Source: Diphasiastrum complanatum
Lineage: Eukaryota > Streptophyta > Lycopodiopsida > Lycopodiales > Lycopodiaceae
Length of the DNA stretch: 64,000 nt
Reading direction: 5' to 3'
Assembly: GCA_029204225.1 (NCBI GenBank)
Contig: CM055095.1
Location: 18,327,483 to 18,391,482, forward strand
How positions within the stretch are numbered: position 1 is the first letter of the stretch; each line of letters begins with the position of its first letter. The position numbers and the translations under genes are program-made. Positions 32,652 through 45,162 of this stretch are shown in pieces. The notes under the pieces are model-generated. The model searched no databases. It saw only the letters and a list, made by a program, of their open reading frames with translations, and was not told where the DNA came from.

Positions 32652-33811
32652 CATGCAGATTTATACAAGATAGGCAAATTGAGAAACACATATTGTACTA
32701 TAGTTTTATGATTGTATCAATTGAGGACAATTTTGTATGATTGGACTGGTCTATAAATCCTTGCCACCTTATTTCTCTTTTTCCAATACCAATTAGATTT
32801 TGCAATAATGGATAAAATTATCTCCTTGCAAATGGATCCAATAAAAAAGCATTATTCTTTTTCTTACATGGTTCTAAAAAAATTGCATATGAAGCAAAAT
32901 GAGCAAAATTGAGAATAGTATTGTCACATATATATATCCTAAAATCTTAAGTGCAAATGATCTTTTAACATAAGCTATTTTGCACACTCTAATAAACTTA
33001 TGACCACCTAGTAGGCGATGCCATGATCATTGTGACAAGAAAATGGGGAGAAATGACAAGAAAAAGTTGAAAAATAAAATTATTACCTCCGGAGGTATTT
33101 ATAAAAACCTTTTTCCAACCTCAGCCATATAGATGACATTTGTACACATTTGACAAACTCAAATGTGCCATAGAATATGCTTTAACTCTAGGAATATTTC
33201 CAAGATGTTGCTCATTTAGACTTTTTTGGTATGTCTTTCCACAAAGTCCCCAAAAATGAGGTTTTTTCTTATAATATAAGTGTGCCAAAAACCAAAGAAA
33301 TAAACTTCTCTCACCTTATTTTTTTTTTTAAGTTTTTTGCTTCTAAGTTTCACACATGGCTAAATTTGCCATGCAATAGCCATGGCCCAACCATATGTAA
33401 GGTCGTGGTGAAAATCTAGGAACCTCGCGTGGAAGGTCCATGTGTGGCTCTTCCATATGGATCTTCCACACAAATTCAAATTTTGACTAAGGTGACCGTC
33501 TTTGATGGGGGGCCGGGAGCACTTGTCAAAGGAATTTTTTTCGCTTGGAACTTCCAAGTGAGTCGTCCCACGGGACTTCACTACTAGAGAAGTGGTTCAC
33601 AGATGAGAAAATGCTAGAAAAATTGGTGGCATGGTACTTCCACACGTGGAAGTGCCAAGCAACATTATCCCAGAGCCATGTTGATATCCACAAGAGTTCC
33701 ATTAGGCCCACCAACATTGATAAATGTATAGGGCCTTGTTGTGTAATGGGAAAACCTACAGATGCGAGCTAACCAAGAATTGATATGAAACTATTGACAT
33801 GGTCACTCATA
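32652..33811. other. Intergenic, no gene seen
   Basis: AT-rich. A short perfect stem, ACTTCCAC-AC-GTGGAAGT, lies near 33637. No coding region is recognised. Confidence 0.5.
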
Positions 33812-34027
33812 TCAACCATTGGCATGTAGTGAGTGTAAAACTCCAGGAGCCTTAATCCTTTTAGCTTTTTTGACCTGGCACACAGTGCGTTCAACAATCA
33901 AGTCATTTTCAATGACCACAAAAGACGTCTGATACAATATACGAGATAATGCATCAACCACACGATTTTCAACACCCTTTTTGTACCGAATTTCGACGTG
34001 AAATTCTCCTCCTAGCCTTTGTTGCAT
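33812..34027 (-). pseudogene. Ty3/Gypsy RNase H C-terminal fragment
   Basis: Contains FHVEIRYKKGVENRVVDALS, the conserved end of Gypsy RNase H (YxIxYxKGxENxVADALSR). Flanking domains are missing. Confidence 0.8.
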
Positions 34028-34364
34028 AGATCACGATGAGGAATGCCTCTCTCTAGGCTCACTTATCCATGACCCTCAAGCACCCCTTAACTTTGATCCT
34101 TCCATCATCGACACATGGGCAATTCCATGCATAGTAGACGCTCGCCACCCACCAATACTATGACACATAGGCGAGCACATAGGTCGACATGTGTCACTCA
34201 TTCACTAGACCATATGTCCCGGTGAGCATATGACAAGTATTTGACCAATCAACCCTCTCCTAAAAAATAGGTAGTTAGTCCAACCACTTCTAATTAATGA
34301 CCTAGTACCCTATACCAAAGCTTATCATGCGACTCAGAGGCATAGTAACACAAATAACCATTTT

Positions 34365-34440
34365 ATTTACAAGTGTCATCACAAGCTGATGACTTAGCCA
34401 TTTACAAATGTCACCACAGGCTGGTGACTTAGCCATTTAC
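34365..34440. repeat. 35-bp tandem repeat, two copies plus a start
   Basis: Units at 34365-34399 and 34400-34434 differ at a few bases, with a third started at 34435. Each contains a short palindrome (TCATCA...TGATGA or TCACCA...TGGTGA) in which paired changes keep the stem. Confidence 0.85.
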
Positions 34441-34559
34441 TTTCTTATATAAATACATATGGAAGTAAAAAAACAGTAAACAATCGGGACATGGAGTAAA
34501 AGCTGTAACACCAATGCAAAGGCCGGCTCAGATAGTGCAATTGTCAATGAATCAAATCA

Positions 34560-35260
34560 CTCAAGGACTGCGTCTTCTTTGAGATTGGAAATATTGCTTG
34601 ACATCCAAATAAAAGACTTGTCAAAGTTTCATCCTACATTGACCAAGACTTCTTGCGAAATGGAATCAACAAACAATGATGGAACTTATGTGTATGAATG
34701 TTTTACATTCGATACAGGGTACATGTGGAATGTGATGATATTATTGATTTACAAGCTAGAAAATATCCTAGCACTGATATAGGACTAGTACTTAAAGCTC
34801 CTATTTTTTATAATTTCTACTTTGTGGCTCACTTCATTGGGGATAACGATATTTTATATTATGACTATGTGTCATATGCGAGATTCCTTGATGAAACTTT
34901 GAGTGAGAAAGATACTATATCTCTTTGTGAATATTCCATTCATTTTAGTTTATTGAAAATGAATATTCATTCAAAATATCCTTCGCCATTTTCAAATATC
35001 ATTATTCACCTCAATATTGGGTTATGGTCATAGGTATTTCATCAACCTCTCCTTCAGCCATTATTTTTTTGTTCTATTGGAAAGCAAGTTGCATTTAAGC
35101 TATCAAATGGCTTCAATTCAAACAAAGTTGGATCTGCAACAATACGACCAACAATTGGACATGACGTCCTCAATTATGACTACTTGACTTACATAACTAG
35201 AGCATTCAAGCTTATATGACAAGCGTCTTCATGTTTTAGAACAAAAATGTTTAAGGGGAG
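34560..35260 (+). other. Possible degraded coding region of unknown identity
   Basis: One plus-strand frame (34698-35033) stays open and continues after a single stop with coding-like residues (SIGKQVAFKLSNGFNSNK ... TIGHDVLNYDYLTYITRAF). The phrase D-[IV]-L-x-Y-D-Y-[VL]-[ST]-Y occurs twice, near residues 50 and 150 of this frame, which suggests an internally repeated domain. No family is recognised. Confidence 0.3.
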
Positions 35261-36032
35261 TGTCAGTTCAGTAATTTTTCACAATATACAATGTAAGCTT
35301 TGTTGGACCCAAAATGAATTATTAGCCTTAAGAATAAGGTGATTTTCTTTAGACCTCTCAAAGTATTTAAATATGTATAATAGGCCAAGAACAGCTAATA
35401 AGACTTAACAAGGGCTAATTATCCTTCAAGATAGTATGTTTAGTTAAGGCATGAGCTTTGTTTATAAGTAGACAATTGACATTGGTTTGGGAATCTTTTG
35501 GCTCATTTGCAAATCGAGATAAATTGGAGCTCCATCTCCTCTTAGTCCTTTGTGAATGCGAGCCTTGGGATTTACACCTTGCTAGGTCCCATGTGCCCAA
35601 TCCACATGAATCCATGCCATATTCAATGCTTTGTAATCATTTGCCCATTTCTAATGTGACTTCATGGAGATCCTTGTGTCTTCTGCTTATTGTGCTTATG
35701 CTATCATGAATGTTTTGTATTTCTTTTGCTTCTAGCTTAAATTTCATTGTTATTGCTATTTGCTTGGGTTTGGCACATGGGACACGATCAAACCATGGCT
35801 AGAATCTTGAATCAAAATCAAGATTTGTTATCATGAATGAGCTTGTTACCTCTTATAACATGTGAAACCAACCTTAGTTAGAAGGCTACTTGAAATTAGT
35901 AGTCTTAGAGTCCAAGGTGTAGCTTGAGAAGATGACATCTTAAGTTACTTTGTATATTTGTACTTTTGTTTGTTGTTGCAAAGATGGGTAAAGACAACAC
36001 ATAAACATTACACACATGAAACTAGATCTTTA
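35261..36032. other. Intergenic, no gene seen
   Basis: No coding, RNA or repeat structure is recognised. Confidence 0.5.
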
Positions 36033-36440
36033 GGGCCTGTTCCCACCAATCCAATAGCAACACTTAAGTAATGGTTGTGTAATTGAGACAATGTTAACCT
36101 TAAATGGCACTTGCAACCCCACTTGCCCTTTTGCATGTTCCCTAATGGGTCACAGTTAAGTATGCATGGGTTCCACCAAAGTTTCATAGTTGTGCTATTG
36201 TCCATAATTCTCTTACATTATGCAAATAGTTGAAATGCGCACTCCGCAAGTAACCGTTAAGCGAAGTGACCTCCTAAGGTCCCGCTATCTTGACATTGCT
36301 AATGCACTACACCCATTATCTTTTAACGGTTGGCTAATTGGCAACAACTAAAGTTAACAGCTTGTGGGGCCTCAGTTATCTCAGTGAAGCTAACGAGTAG
36401 CATACTTAAGTAGTGCTAATGGGTTGGTGGGCACAGGCCC
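36033..36440. mobile_element. MITE-like element with about 41-bp terminal inverted repeats
   Basis: The left end GGGCCTGTTCCCACCAATCC and the reverse complement of the right end GGGCCTGTGCCCACCAACCC match, and similarity continues for about 41 bp (through ACTTAAGTA) with roughly 35 identities. The size is about 408 bp with no coding capacity. GGGCC-starting repeats occur in hAT and PIF/Harbinger MITEs. No clear target duplication is visible, so the superfamily is open. Confidence 0.75.
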
Positions 36441-36654
36441 CTCTCACCACCACAAACCTTTGGTATCTTACACTAAAAGCATCATAACCTTGAAAGTTGT
36501 GTTAAATAGCTTATTCTTATTACTTTTTACAAAAGGGCTTTGGGTAGTTGGCTACAATGATAAGTGTTGGAGTAGTTTATGGTAATCAAATTGTGTGTGG
36601 GAGTAGGAAGAAGAGTAATGAGTAGGAACGAGGAGTACAAAGAAGGCCAAACTA

Positions 36655-36701
<47 letters not shown>

Positions 36702-36821
36702 TATATCTAAGTACTCTTCTATAATGTTTGATTTATCTTGCTTGTTGCCTACGTGCTAGAGATATTTCCTTGTCTCGAATAGACAGACACGCTAAAGTGA
36801 ATCTATTTGCCTAAGCACAGC
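36441..36821 (+). promoter_or_regulatory. Upstream region of BRICK1 with a (GA)n tract
   Basis: A pure GA tract of about 42 bp (36657-36698) lies about 125 bp upstream of the start codon, in the promoter or 5' UTR. Such tracts bind BPC/GAGA-type factors in plants. No obvious TATA box was fixed. Confidence 0.5.
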
Positions 36822-37317
36822 ATGGCAAGGACAGGTTCAGATAACAGATCCAGTCTGAGCAACGCAGTGCAACGAGATTGGGAAAACAGACAGCTAATAA
36901 GTGCTCTTTCTCTGAGTGTTCGTCATTCATTCGAATTCCTCCTTAAGTTTGGTGTGGCTTCCCAATCCTAACGTCTCTTGCATTGTAGCGAATGCATTCT
37001 TCATCTGATTGATGCCTGCTAATTTTGCTACTCGTCTTTAAAATCATCTAATTTCAGCATTTCCTCTACTGTTGGATGAATCTCCCCTGCACAGCTATGT
37101 TGTCTTCCACGATTTAAGATTATTAACTTGTTTTGTGAAGTGGGTTTTGCTGATATGCCTTATCGTGGTTGTTTTGATGGGGATGTCAGAAGCAACAATG
37201 AGGACCAAGATTTCAGAACTGAAGAGCAAACTGAGTGAGATGGAGAGAAAGGTGGAGTTCATGGAAGCCCAAGTGCAGAATAGGAAGAAGAATGTTGCAA
37301 CAGCGGCGAAAGCCTGA
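36822..37317 (+). CDS. BRK1: BRICK1 / HSPC300, SCAR/WAVE complex subunit (2 exons, 85 aa)
   Basis: BRICK1 is the smallest subunit of the SCAR/WAVE complex that activates ARP2/3 actin nucleation and shapes epidermal and tip-growing cells. Exon 1 is 36822-36951 and exon 2 is 37190-37317. The 238-bp intron begins GTGTGG and ends GTCAG, and the split codon G|AA restores Glu. Exon 1 encodes MARTGSDNRSS, the family block AVQRDWENRQLIS and FEFLLKF. Exon 2 continues EATMRTKISELKSKL and the C-terminal coiled coil KVEFMEAQVQ. The product is 85 aa, the usual plant BRK1 length, and the residues at the junction (FLxxFEAT) match the family. An apparent 81-aa frame starting at 37072 with a membrane segment is an artefact of reading through the intron. 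Confidence 0.93.
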
Positions 37318-38479
37318 GAACTGTGCATGCAATAAGCTACCTTTCGGCTTTGTTTGCTGGGGAGATGACATGAGGAGAGCAAAACAGTGCAGAACTAAAA
37401 TGCAGCCCTCCATATTTAGCAGCGTTGACGTGTATCAGTTATTTTCTGCTTGAGCTGGCTTAATTAACTCTATTAAACTGATTGGACGAACTTTTGCGAG
37501 AGGATTTATGAAAGTGTTGGAATCCAATCCAAGCCTGTGACACTCAATTCAGCTTCAGCTTGTTGATCTAGGTTGGTGATGTGCACTGGTTGATATGCCA
37601 ATCTAAACAAAGGTGGTCACAACTCCACAAACATATAAAAATGCTTTTGCAACTAATTTGATCATTTGAATAACAAGCTTTTCGCGGGGAGAAGGGCCGG
37701 GGAGCCGGGCCCTTCCCTAACATGAAATCTGTTTTCACATTTTTTTTCTTTGTTTTTTTTTAGGTAATTTTTTTTTACACGCACCTTCCACCTGAAAGGT
37801 GCGTGTAAAAAAAAATTTGTCCCACAGATTAAGTTCTGTGAGGCGCTAAGTTTTCTTTGTGAAATTTTGAAAAATGATTTTACGTTATGTAAAAGTTTAC
37901 ACTCTTACGTTACAATTGTTTGGTATGCCCAGTAGACAACTCCTGTCAAATCATCACACTTGAAGTCCAAATATGTTTTCATTTCAGAATAAAAAAGTGA
38001 GAAATGAGCTTTCATAAATTGAGTCTCTCTAATACAACTTAGTACTAGGATAGTCAAGATATAAAACACTTTGTGGTGTAAGAACAAATAGTATAAATTT
38101 GTAGAAATCCTTATGTTCTTGTGTGTGTGTGTGTGTTCAATCTTAGGAATTTTTGAAGCTAGTAGATAATGATTACTTATTGACCAACGACTTCAATGAG
38201 AACAAGCCATAACATATGCTTTTTGATATGCACATAAATCAAGCTTATCGAGACTAAATATCAAGGAAAATTAAGCAACATAACCATGCATAAAGTATAC
38301 TCTAGTATAACTAACAAACTACAATAACATTTATCAAACATACACACTTCTCACGATCTTCTAGATTCACAATATAGAGGAACAAGCTCATCCTAGCTTA
38401 TTGAGAAATAAAAAGCAACAACTGACTCTATACAAAAACCTAAATGCAACCAACAAACTTCAATAATACTTATGGGTTT
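37318..38479. other. 3' flank of BRICK1 and intergenic DNA
   Basis: Probable 3' UTR followed by AT-rich DNA. A GC-rich inverted patch (GGGCCGGGGAGCCGGGCCC near 37692) and the hairpin at 37768-37815 are the only structure seen. Confidence 0.5.
37768..37815. repeat. Perfect 20-bp stem hairpin
   Basis: Nine T, then ACACGCACCTT (37768-37787), an 8-nt loop, then the exact complement AAGGTGCGTGT and nine A (37796-37815). It could be a fold-back element core or act as a transcriptional or RNA-processing structure. No function is shown. Confidence 0.85.
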
Positions 38480-40290
38480 TGAATACTTATCAAGCGTGCT
38501 TCTTTATGCAAAATGGCATAAATATTTGTTGTGTTGTCACTATGACGACTTAAAGAAATAAAATTTGGTGTCTACCATACCTGTACTTCAAGAGAAACTT
38601 TTTGATTTTGGAATACCACACATGAGGATCTTTTCTAAAACCATACAAGGGTATCTTTAGCTTGCATATGTGTGACTCCTTGTTTTTTTTCCTTCAAATC
38701 CTCTTAGTTGAGTAACATAGATCTCCCTATCAACGTAATCATTAAAAAATAGTGATTTCAAGTCCATTTATTAAGATCCCATCCATACAGTATGGAAAGA
38801 GCAATGATGGAATCGATATTGTGCATCTTTTCTAGGAGATCAAATTTCTCCTTGAAGCCAATGCCTTCCTTCTACATGTAATCCTTGGCTACCAATCCTT
38901 GCACTTATCCAAAGGTACATCTACTTTGTGTTTCACTTTGTACACCCACTTTGTACTTACTGCCCTCTTGCTTGTTGAGAGCTCAACTATACAAGATTTG
39001 CATACTCCTGGTTCACCTCAATCTGTGATAAACCCTTGATTATATCATGACTATACAATAATTTGAAGCTAGTATAGTTCAAGTGACCATATTGATTATG
39101 TCATAATTTTGGCTAATCAATCTTATGTGTCGTGAAAGCTTGTTGATCAACAACCAATTAAAAAACCTTCCATTAACCTAATTCTTGTGGCAATAACTTT
39201 GAAATTCGTGCGTATGTCCTTGATAAAAGCTTGTTTTCAAAAAACTCAACTTTCATGTTGGTGTTGGCTATGCACCAATAGACAAAAAATTCTTTGTAAG
39301 ACTAGATATGAATAAGTTACCATTTGATAAACCTTTCTCACCTCAATACAAGTGAATTGGCCATTTACAAGTCCTTTGATTTTCTAGGTGCTATTTACCA
39401 TTGAACACCACTTTTCTAATAGTATCTGCACTTTCATGTGATGAAAACCATTCATGATGTGAGGCCATAATGATGAGGTTCCTAAATCGACAAACCATTT
39501 GTCACCTAAATTATCTAGATTTTTTAAAATTAGTGCATAGATTATCTCTCCAATTGATTTGGCATCTTCATCCATGAAACTATGTAAGTTTTAGTAGGCA
39601 TTCTTGTTGATTGTTACCTTTGTTCCTTTCTCACATTCTTTGTGAAAATTATTTGATTCTACATTGGACTCCACATGCCCTAATTTTTCACAATGGAAAC
39701 ATCCAACTCACCTTTGATTTTTGCAGCTACTTGTTATTACGATCAACATTTTGATGCATGATGTCCTGCTTTTCTATATCTTAATCAATTTTCTTTCTTT
39801 TGCTCTTGAGAATTGGTATTCTATCTTGAATTTGTGGTAGGCCTATCGTGGCCACTCCCCCTGAATGTAGTCATCCTTGCTACGAATGTTTCATCCACAA
39901 GGTTAGCTCCTTAATTCGATCCAACTCTTCTCCATTAATTTTGTAAAAGAATTATCAATATTTTCTCAAATGAAGGAGTCAATTCTTTGATAATTAAAGT
40001 GGTTATCAAATGTTGGTACATCATCGATGGTAATTCATTCAATGTGATGCTACCATGTATACACAATCAACTTGTAACTGATCGTGAACTTCCTTGATTT
40101 GGGTGACGTCGCCGGTCATGAATTCACTCTCCAATATTCTCATTGTATGGAATTTTTTATTCAAAAACAGAAGCCTTGTTAAAGATGTTGCCTCAAATAT
40201 ACTCTGAATTTATGTGTTCCATGATTGACTTAATGTCATTGACGAGTTCACATGGGAAATCAAGTTGTCATGAATTGACATATTGATTAT
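38480..40290 (-). pseudogene. Copia relic lacking the integrase core
   Basis: Reading the minus strand downward gives a gag fragment (FLNKKFHTMRILESEF near 40150), a zinc knuckle CFHCEKLGHVESN (last Cys lost, near 39700), protease KWFVDLGTSSLWPHIMNG (from WxxDSGAS), a protease C-terminal LLSVGAL-like segment, and pre-integrase GHLNYTSFKLLYSHD with IKGL. Reverse transcriptase follows at once (KHKVDVPLDKC, IGFKEKFDLLEKM, LYGFRKDPHVWYSKI). The integrase catalytic core is missing. Many stops and shifts are present. Confidence 0.7.
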
Positions 40291-41058
<768 letters not shown>

Positions 41059-42409
41059 GCTATAGTCTTCTTCAAGCGTGCCTTATCTCACTCATTTTTC
41101 CAAGAATTTGTTTGTTTTTAGTTGTAGCGGATATCTAGAGCCCCAAGTTGCCCGACTCTCAATTATCCACAACCATGATTTTTTAGCTTTTGAGACTGCA
41201 CCCTATTGCTTCTATCAGAAGCCAAAGAGGTATACACCAAAAAAAAAAACACTTGTTTTCTGCACAAATGGTTCACTCTCATTGTACTTTGAATGAAACC
41301 TCAATGTTTCACCTTCATTGAGGTGTCTTAGTCTCGAATCTAAGGAATGAGCCATACAAGCTACTTCATAGCTATTGAATGCAACACTCACTTCTATTTG
41401 CATATATCTCACTAAAATGCATAGGCGGTGCACGCTTACTAGCACTCCCAAGTCAATGGACCTCTTGTCAAACAATTTCACAAGCACTTTCTTGACAAAA
41501 TGTAGATATTGCTGAAGCTTTACTTTACTGGTTTTGGTCAAGAAATGAGTGAAAACAATTCACTCAAAGTTTGATAAATAATAGCTCAAGAAATGGTGTG
41601 GGCTATTATTTTCTCCATTTTTGTCCACTTTTGCTTATGTTTGTTGTTTTAAGTAATTTTTATTAGAAGTTGTACTATTTATGTAGTAATCTACAATCAG
41701 TGTGTTGGAGATTGTGTTTGCTTAAATAGTAATTTGTGGTCAGTTTTCCATATATTGTATTTGCTTTGACAATAAGAGGTTTGCTTTGACAACAATTTGT
41801 AATCACATCTTCAACCTTTGCAAATTATTTGGTGTGCACTAAACCTTGTGATCGTGTTATGAGCTACATGGAACTTTATTTTTCAATCTCTATCTTTTAT
41901 CTTTTTGGTGTGAAATTTGTGGCTAGTTTATGGTTTAGGTATTGATACCAATACAAAGTGTTAGTAAGACATGTCATGATCTAGAGCTTTGATTTGATTA
42001 AAAAACACATACGTTAGAGGAATTCCAAAATAAAAAAATGACCCTTTGTAAAGATATTTTTCTTTAGTTTCGACCACCATCTAGCCCAATCAAAATGGAC
42101 AGATTTCAAATCTATGTAACGTAGCTCAAATAAACTAAAAAATAAAACTATATTACAGCAAACTTTGAAATTTGCGTCGGGCAACATGGACGTATCTCGT
42201 TGGTTCGCTCTTCTTGACGATGCCAATTCCTCAGGTAAAATTTGTTTAACTATGTTAGTTAGTATAATGAAATTTGTTAGCTAGACTAGTTACAATTATA
42301 GAAATATAGTATGCACAATAACTGTGACTACTGTGGCATTTTCATGAGATTAAATGTGATACGAAAAATTGAATTGAGTATCACACCTGAGAGATTTTGG
42401 GCACCCAAG
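41059..42409. other. Intergenic, no gene recognised
   Basis: A 108-codon minus frame at 41215-41541 has coding-like composition but no recognisable motif. It may be a relic of an unknown element. Confidence 0.45.
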
Positions 42410-43480
42410 CTTTGAAAATAGCAATGGCAAGGAGACCAAGATCTACAATTGAGTTTGTGATTCTTTACAATGAGAAAGAAAAAGCTAATAATTGGAAGCC
42501 AACAAAATATACGAAGAATTCATGGGTGTTGCTGCATCCATCATCAAAGGGCAATTTCCGATAGAAGAAAAGTGCAAAGATGACATACAAATATGATTGG
42601 AAAGCAAAAATTTTGGAGTTTAAGACAACTCTCGGAGGTCACTCTATATCATATGTGTTAGTACAACATGTTTATATGCATTCATAAATAAAAGTACAAG
42701 ATATCAATCCTCATGATCATCGAAAATGTAATTATAAGTATATCAAAAGGTATGTACTTTATTGCAATCATAGGTCTTTTTTTATTGAAGCTCTTGAGAT
42801 TACGATTCAAATTATTCAACATGTTTCTTCTTTCAGATTTATATCCATCAAACATAAGTGAATGGGAGCCAGCACAATGACTTGCAAGAATATTGGATGT
42901 GATTCACTCTGATGTTGGAAAGCTGCAACATAGAGGAAGAAGTTCAAAGGAGCTTGTAGATAGTGGTATATATTTTTATGAATCTTCATATATACCACAA
43001 ATGGATGGGATTTTCAGCAAGCTTAAAGCAATTCCATTGCCAAGTTTTTAAGGTGATGAGTGGCCTACTCCTGACAATATTGTTTCTGAATCCTTCAGAT
43101 GCAAGCTACTCTTGGATGTTAGAAATGCCATGAAGATAAGTACAGGTTCAAAAATTGTTCACCTAAGTTGGTTTCTCTCATTGCATATATTTGTTGAGTT
43201 TTTCTCAGGTGCAAGTGTTCGAAGGACACCAACTTTATTTGTTTGCAAGGATTTATCAAATGAGATTTTGTCAGATCTCATGGATCAAGGCTGGGATAGT
43301 AAAACAAATAAATATATAGAATGTAGTATAAAAAAAGTCATCCAATGATCTTTCGTTATCATATCGAAAAACAAATGCTCAGTCTCACATTTAGCTATCA
43401 GAGATTCAAGAAAACTGATGGTACATGGCTACCACTACATCAAGACTTCCAAATAATGGTCACACAAATTGAAAGGAGAT
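42410..43480 (+). pseudogene. Degraded coding repeat of unknown family, fuller copy
   Basis: From about 42420 a frame with few stops reads ARRPRSTIEFVI, then a KMTYKYDWKAKI block, VLVQHVYMHS and INPHDH. After an interruption it continues SEWEPAQ, LARILDVIHSDVGKLQHRGR, ELVDSGIYFYESS, FRCKLLLDVRNAMKIS, CKDLSNEILSDLMDQGWDSK, and in a shifted frame SFRYHIEKQM ... RFKKTDGTWLPLHQDF. Matching fragments exist at 1464-1718 and 1958-2470. A possible intron or inserted DNA lies at about 42750-42850. The protein family is not recognised. The conserved order over about 1 kb says it derives from one gene, either host or transposon-borne. Confidence 0.5.
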
Positions 43481-45118
43481 AAGCATCATACACAATGAAG
43501 AATTTTTGACTAGGATTGAGGTGGAAGAGCATTGGAGCCTTGATTATATCAGAGCATAGCTCATCCTATTACAAACCAATCTACCCACTTATTTCAGATT
43601 CATCATCAACGGAAGACTCGTAAGTACTCTATGTTTATCACCAGTTCAAAATAGTACACACTAAAGGAAAATGACATAGTTTGCAATGACACATTCACTA
43701 ATATTTGTCTTGTTACAGTTACAAAAAAGACAGGAGCTAATAACATGCTACAAAGATCTACCTACAACAATCACCATTGTGGGAGAGCAATAGATTCAAA
43801 TACAGTTTAGTAAAATCTGTGTATAGACTCTTTTATTCAATAAATGAAAGCCCAAGTTGGGCATTAATACATGTTTTTTGGGCTCCCAATTTCAATAAAA
43901 TGGAGTTGCATTTGATATATACTTATATATGTTCCTATTAATTCTATACATCTTGTATCTATGTCTGTTTTGTGCTATCTATATTTTTTTCATCTTTATT
44001 CACTATAATAACATCATCAACAGTGCCAGACAAATTAGGGGGTGGAGGAAGCCTTGCCCTTGCCAGTATGCTCAAGGTAATAGTCTGCAGAAATACACGA
44101 GAATTGCTCTCCAGGTGGTTCCGACATATTGGACATCATTCGACTTATCAACGACGCACAACGAAAGTCGAAGAAGTCGACCATGTCGAAGAATGACAGT
44201 TATTGTTCTACTTGATTTTGAAGCTAAAGACTTGCCATAACTACTTTGCAAGTAAATTTTCAGGAAGTCCTAACTGGATGGATGCCAACACATTACGGCC
44301 ATTTACCAAATGCAACTGCGGCCTGATTAGTTGCCCTACTGGATGCACATTAATTGAATTTGGCATTTATTGGTAAAAAGTCAAGTACATTTGTTTCTAG
44401 TTGATTAGGCCAAAAGTAAAGGATGACAAACTCGAGCTAAATATGGCCCAATCAAATTAAGAGATGTTGATCCTAAAGTCTTTGTGGTGAGTCATGTGCT
44501 GTGTTGCTCCAGAGTCAAGCACCATGAATCGATATCCTGCTGTTCTACGACCTTGGTCATAAAAGCTGCTTCATCTTCCTCTTGCTATTGGGTCGAAAAA
44601 CTGGTTGAAGCACTATGTGCTTGTTGTTGGTACTGCTTCTTCATTTCATTATTATATTTCATGCTTCAATCATATTGGACCCCTAAATCATAGCCTCTCT
44701 AATCCTATTGGATGTGTGATGCAACATCCCTCACTTTTGATTGGACCCTTACAACACATATCTCTCTTATGATTGGAGACTTTGACTTTTTTCACCAAAT
44801 AGGATGCATCACTCATCAAACCTAAACTTGACATGTGTAAGCAACCTAATACTACTAAAAAGCCAATCCTTACATTTTGTGACACATGTCACCATCTCAC
44901 TAGAACTCGACTTGGAGGCCTCTTGACTTTTCAAACGCAAGTTGAAAATATGTACAAGACATTAATGGACAAATCATCCAAGCTAAGTTTTGCCTATTTT
45001 TCACAACAAAGACCACAAGAACTTTGGGAGGTTGAATTGGCTGTGCACAGTAAGTGAAGTCTTAAAATGGAGAACATGCTTGGTGTTGTAAATGCATCAC
45101 GAGTGCATAAATGCTTTG
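43481..45118. other. Intergenic, no gene recognised
   Basis: Overlapping frames at 43929-44240 share no domain. No LTR ends or RNA genes are seen. Confidence 0.45.
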
Positions 45119-45162
45119 AAAAGGTTACTATGATAAACACAAAAGGTTACTATAATAAACAC
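45119..45162. repeat. 22-bp tandem duplication
   Basis: AAAAGGTTACTATGATAAAC followed by AC, then the same 22 bp with one change. Confidence 0.9.

Noticed and set aside
33420..33480. Palindromic CTTCCA/TGGAAG stretches as MITE ends (also near 33637)
   Set aside because: The arms are only 8-10 bp, the partners are not at consistent ends and no target duplication is seen.
37072..37317. 81-aa plus-strand protein with a membrane segment
   Set aside because: Its first 40 residues are translated BRICK1 intron. The real start is at 36822 and the frame joins at 37190.
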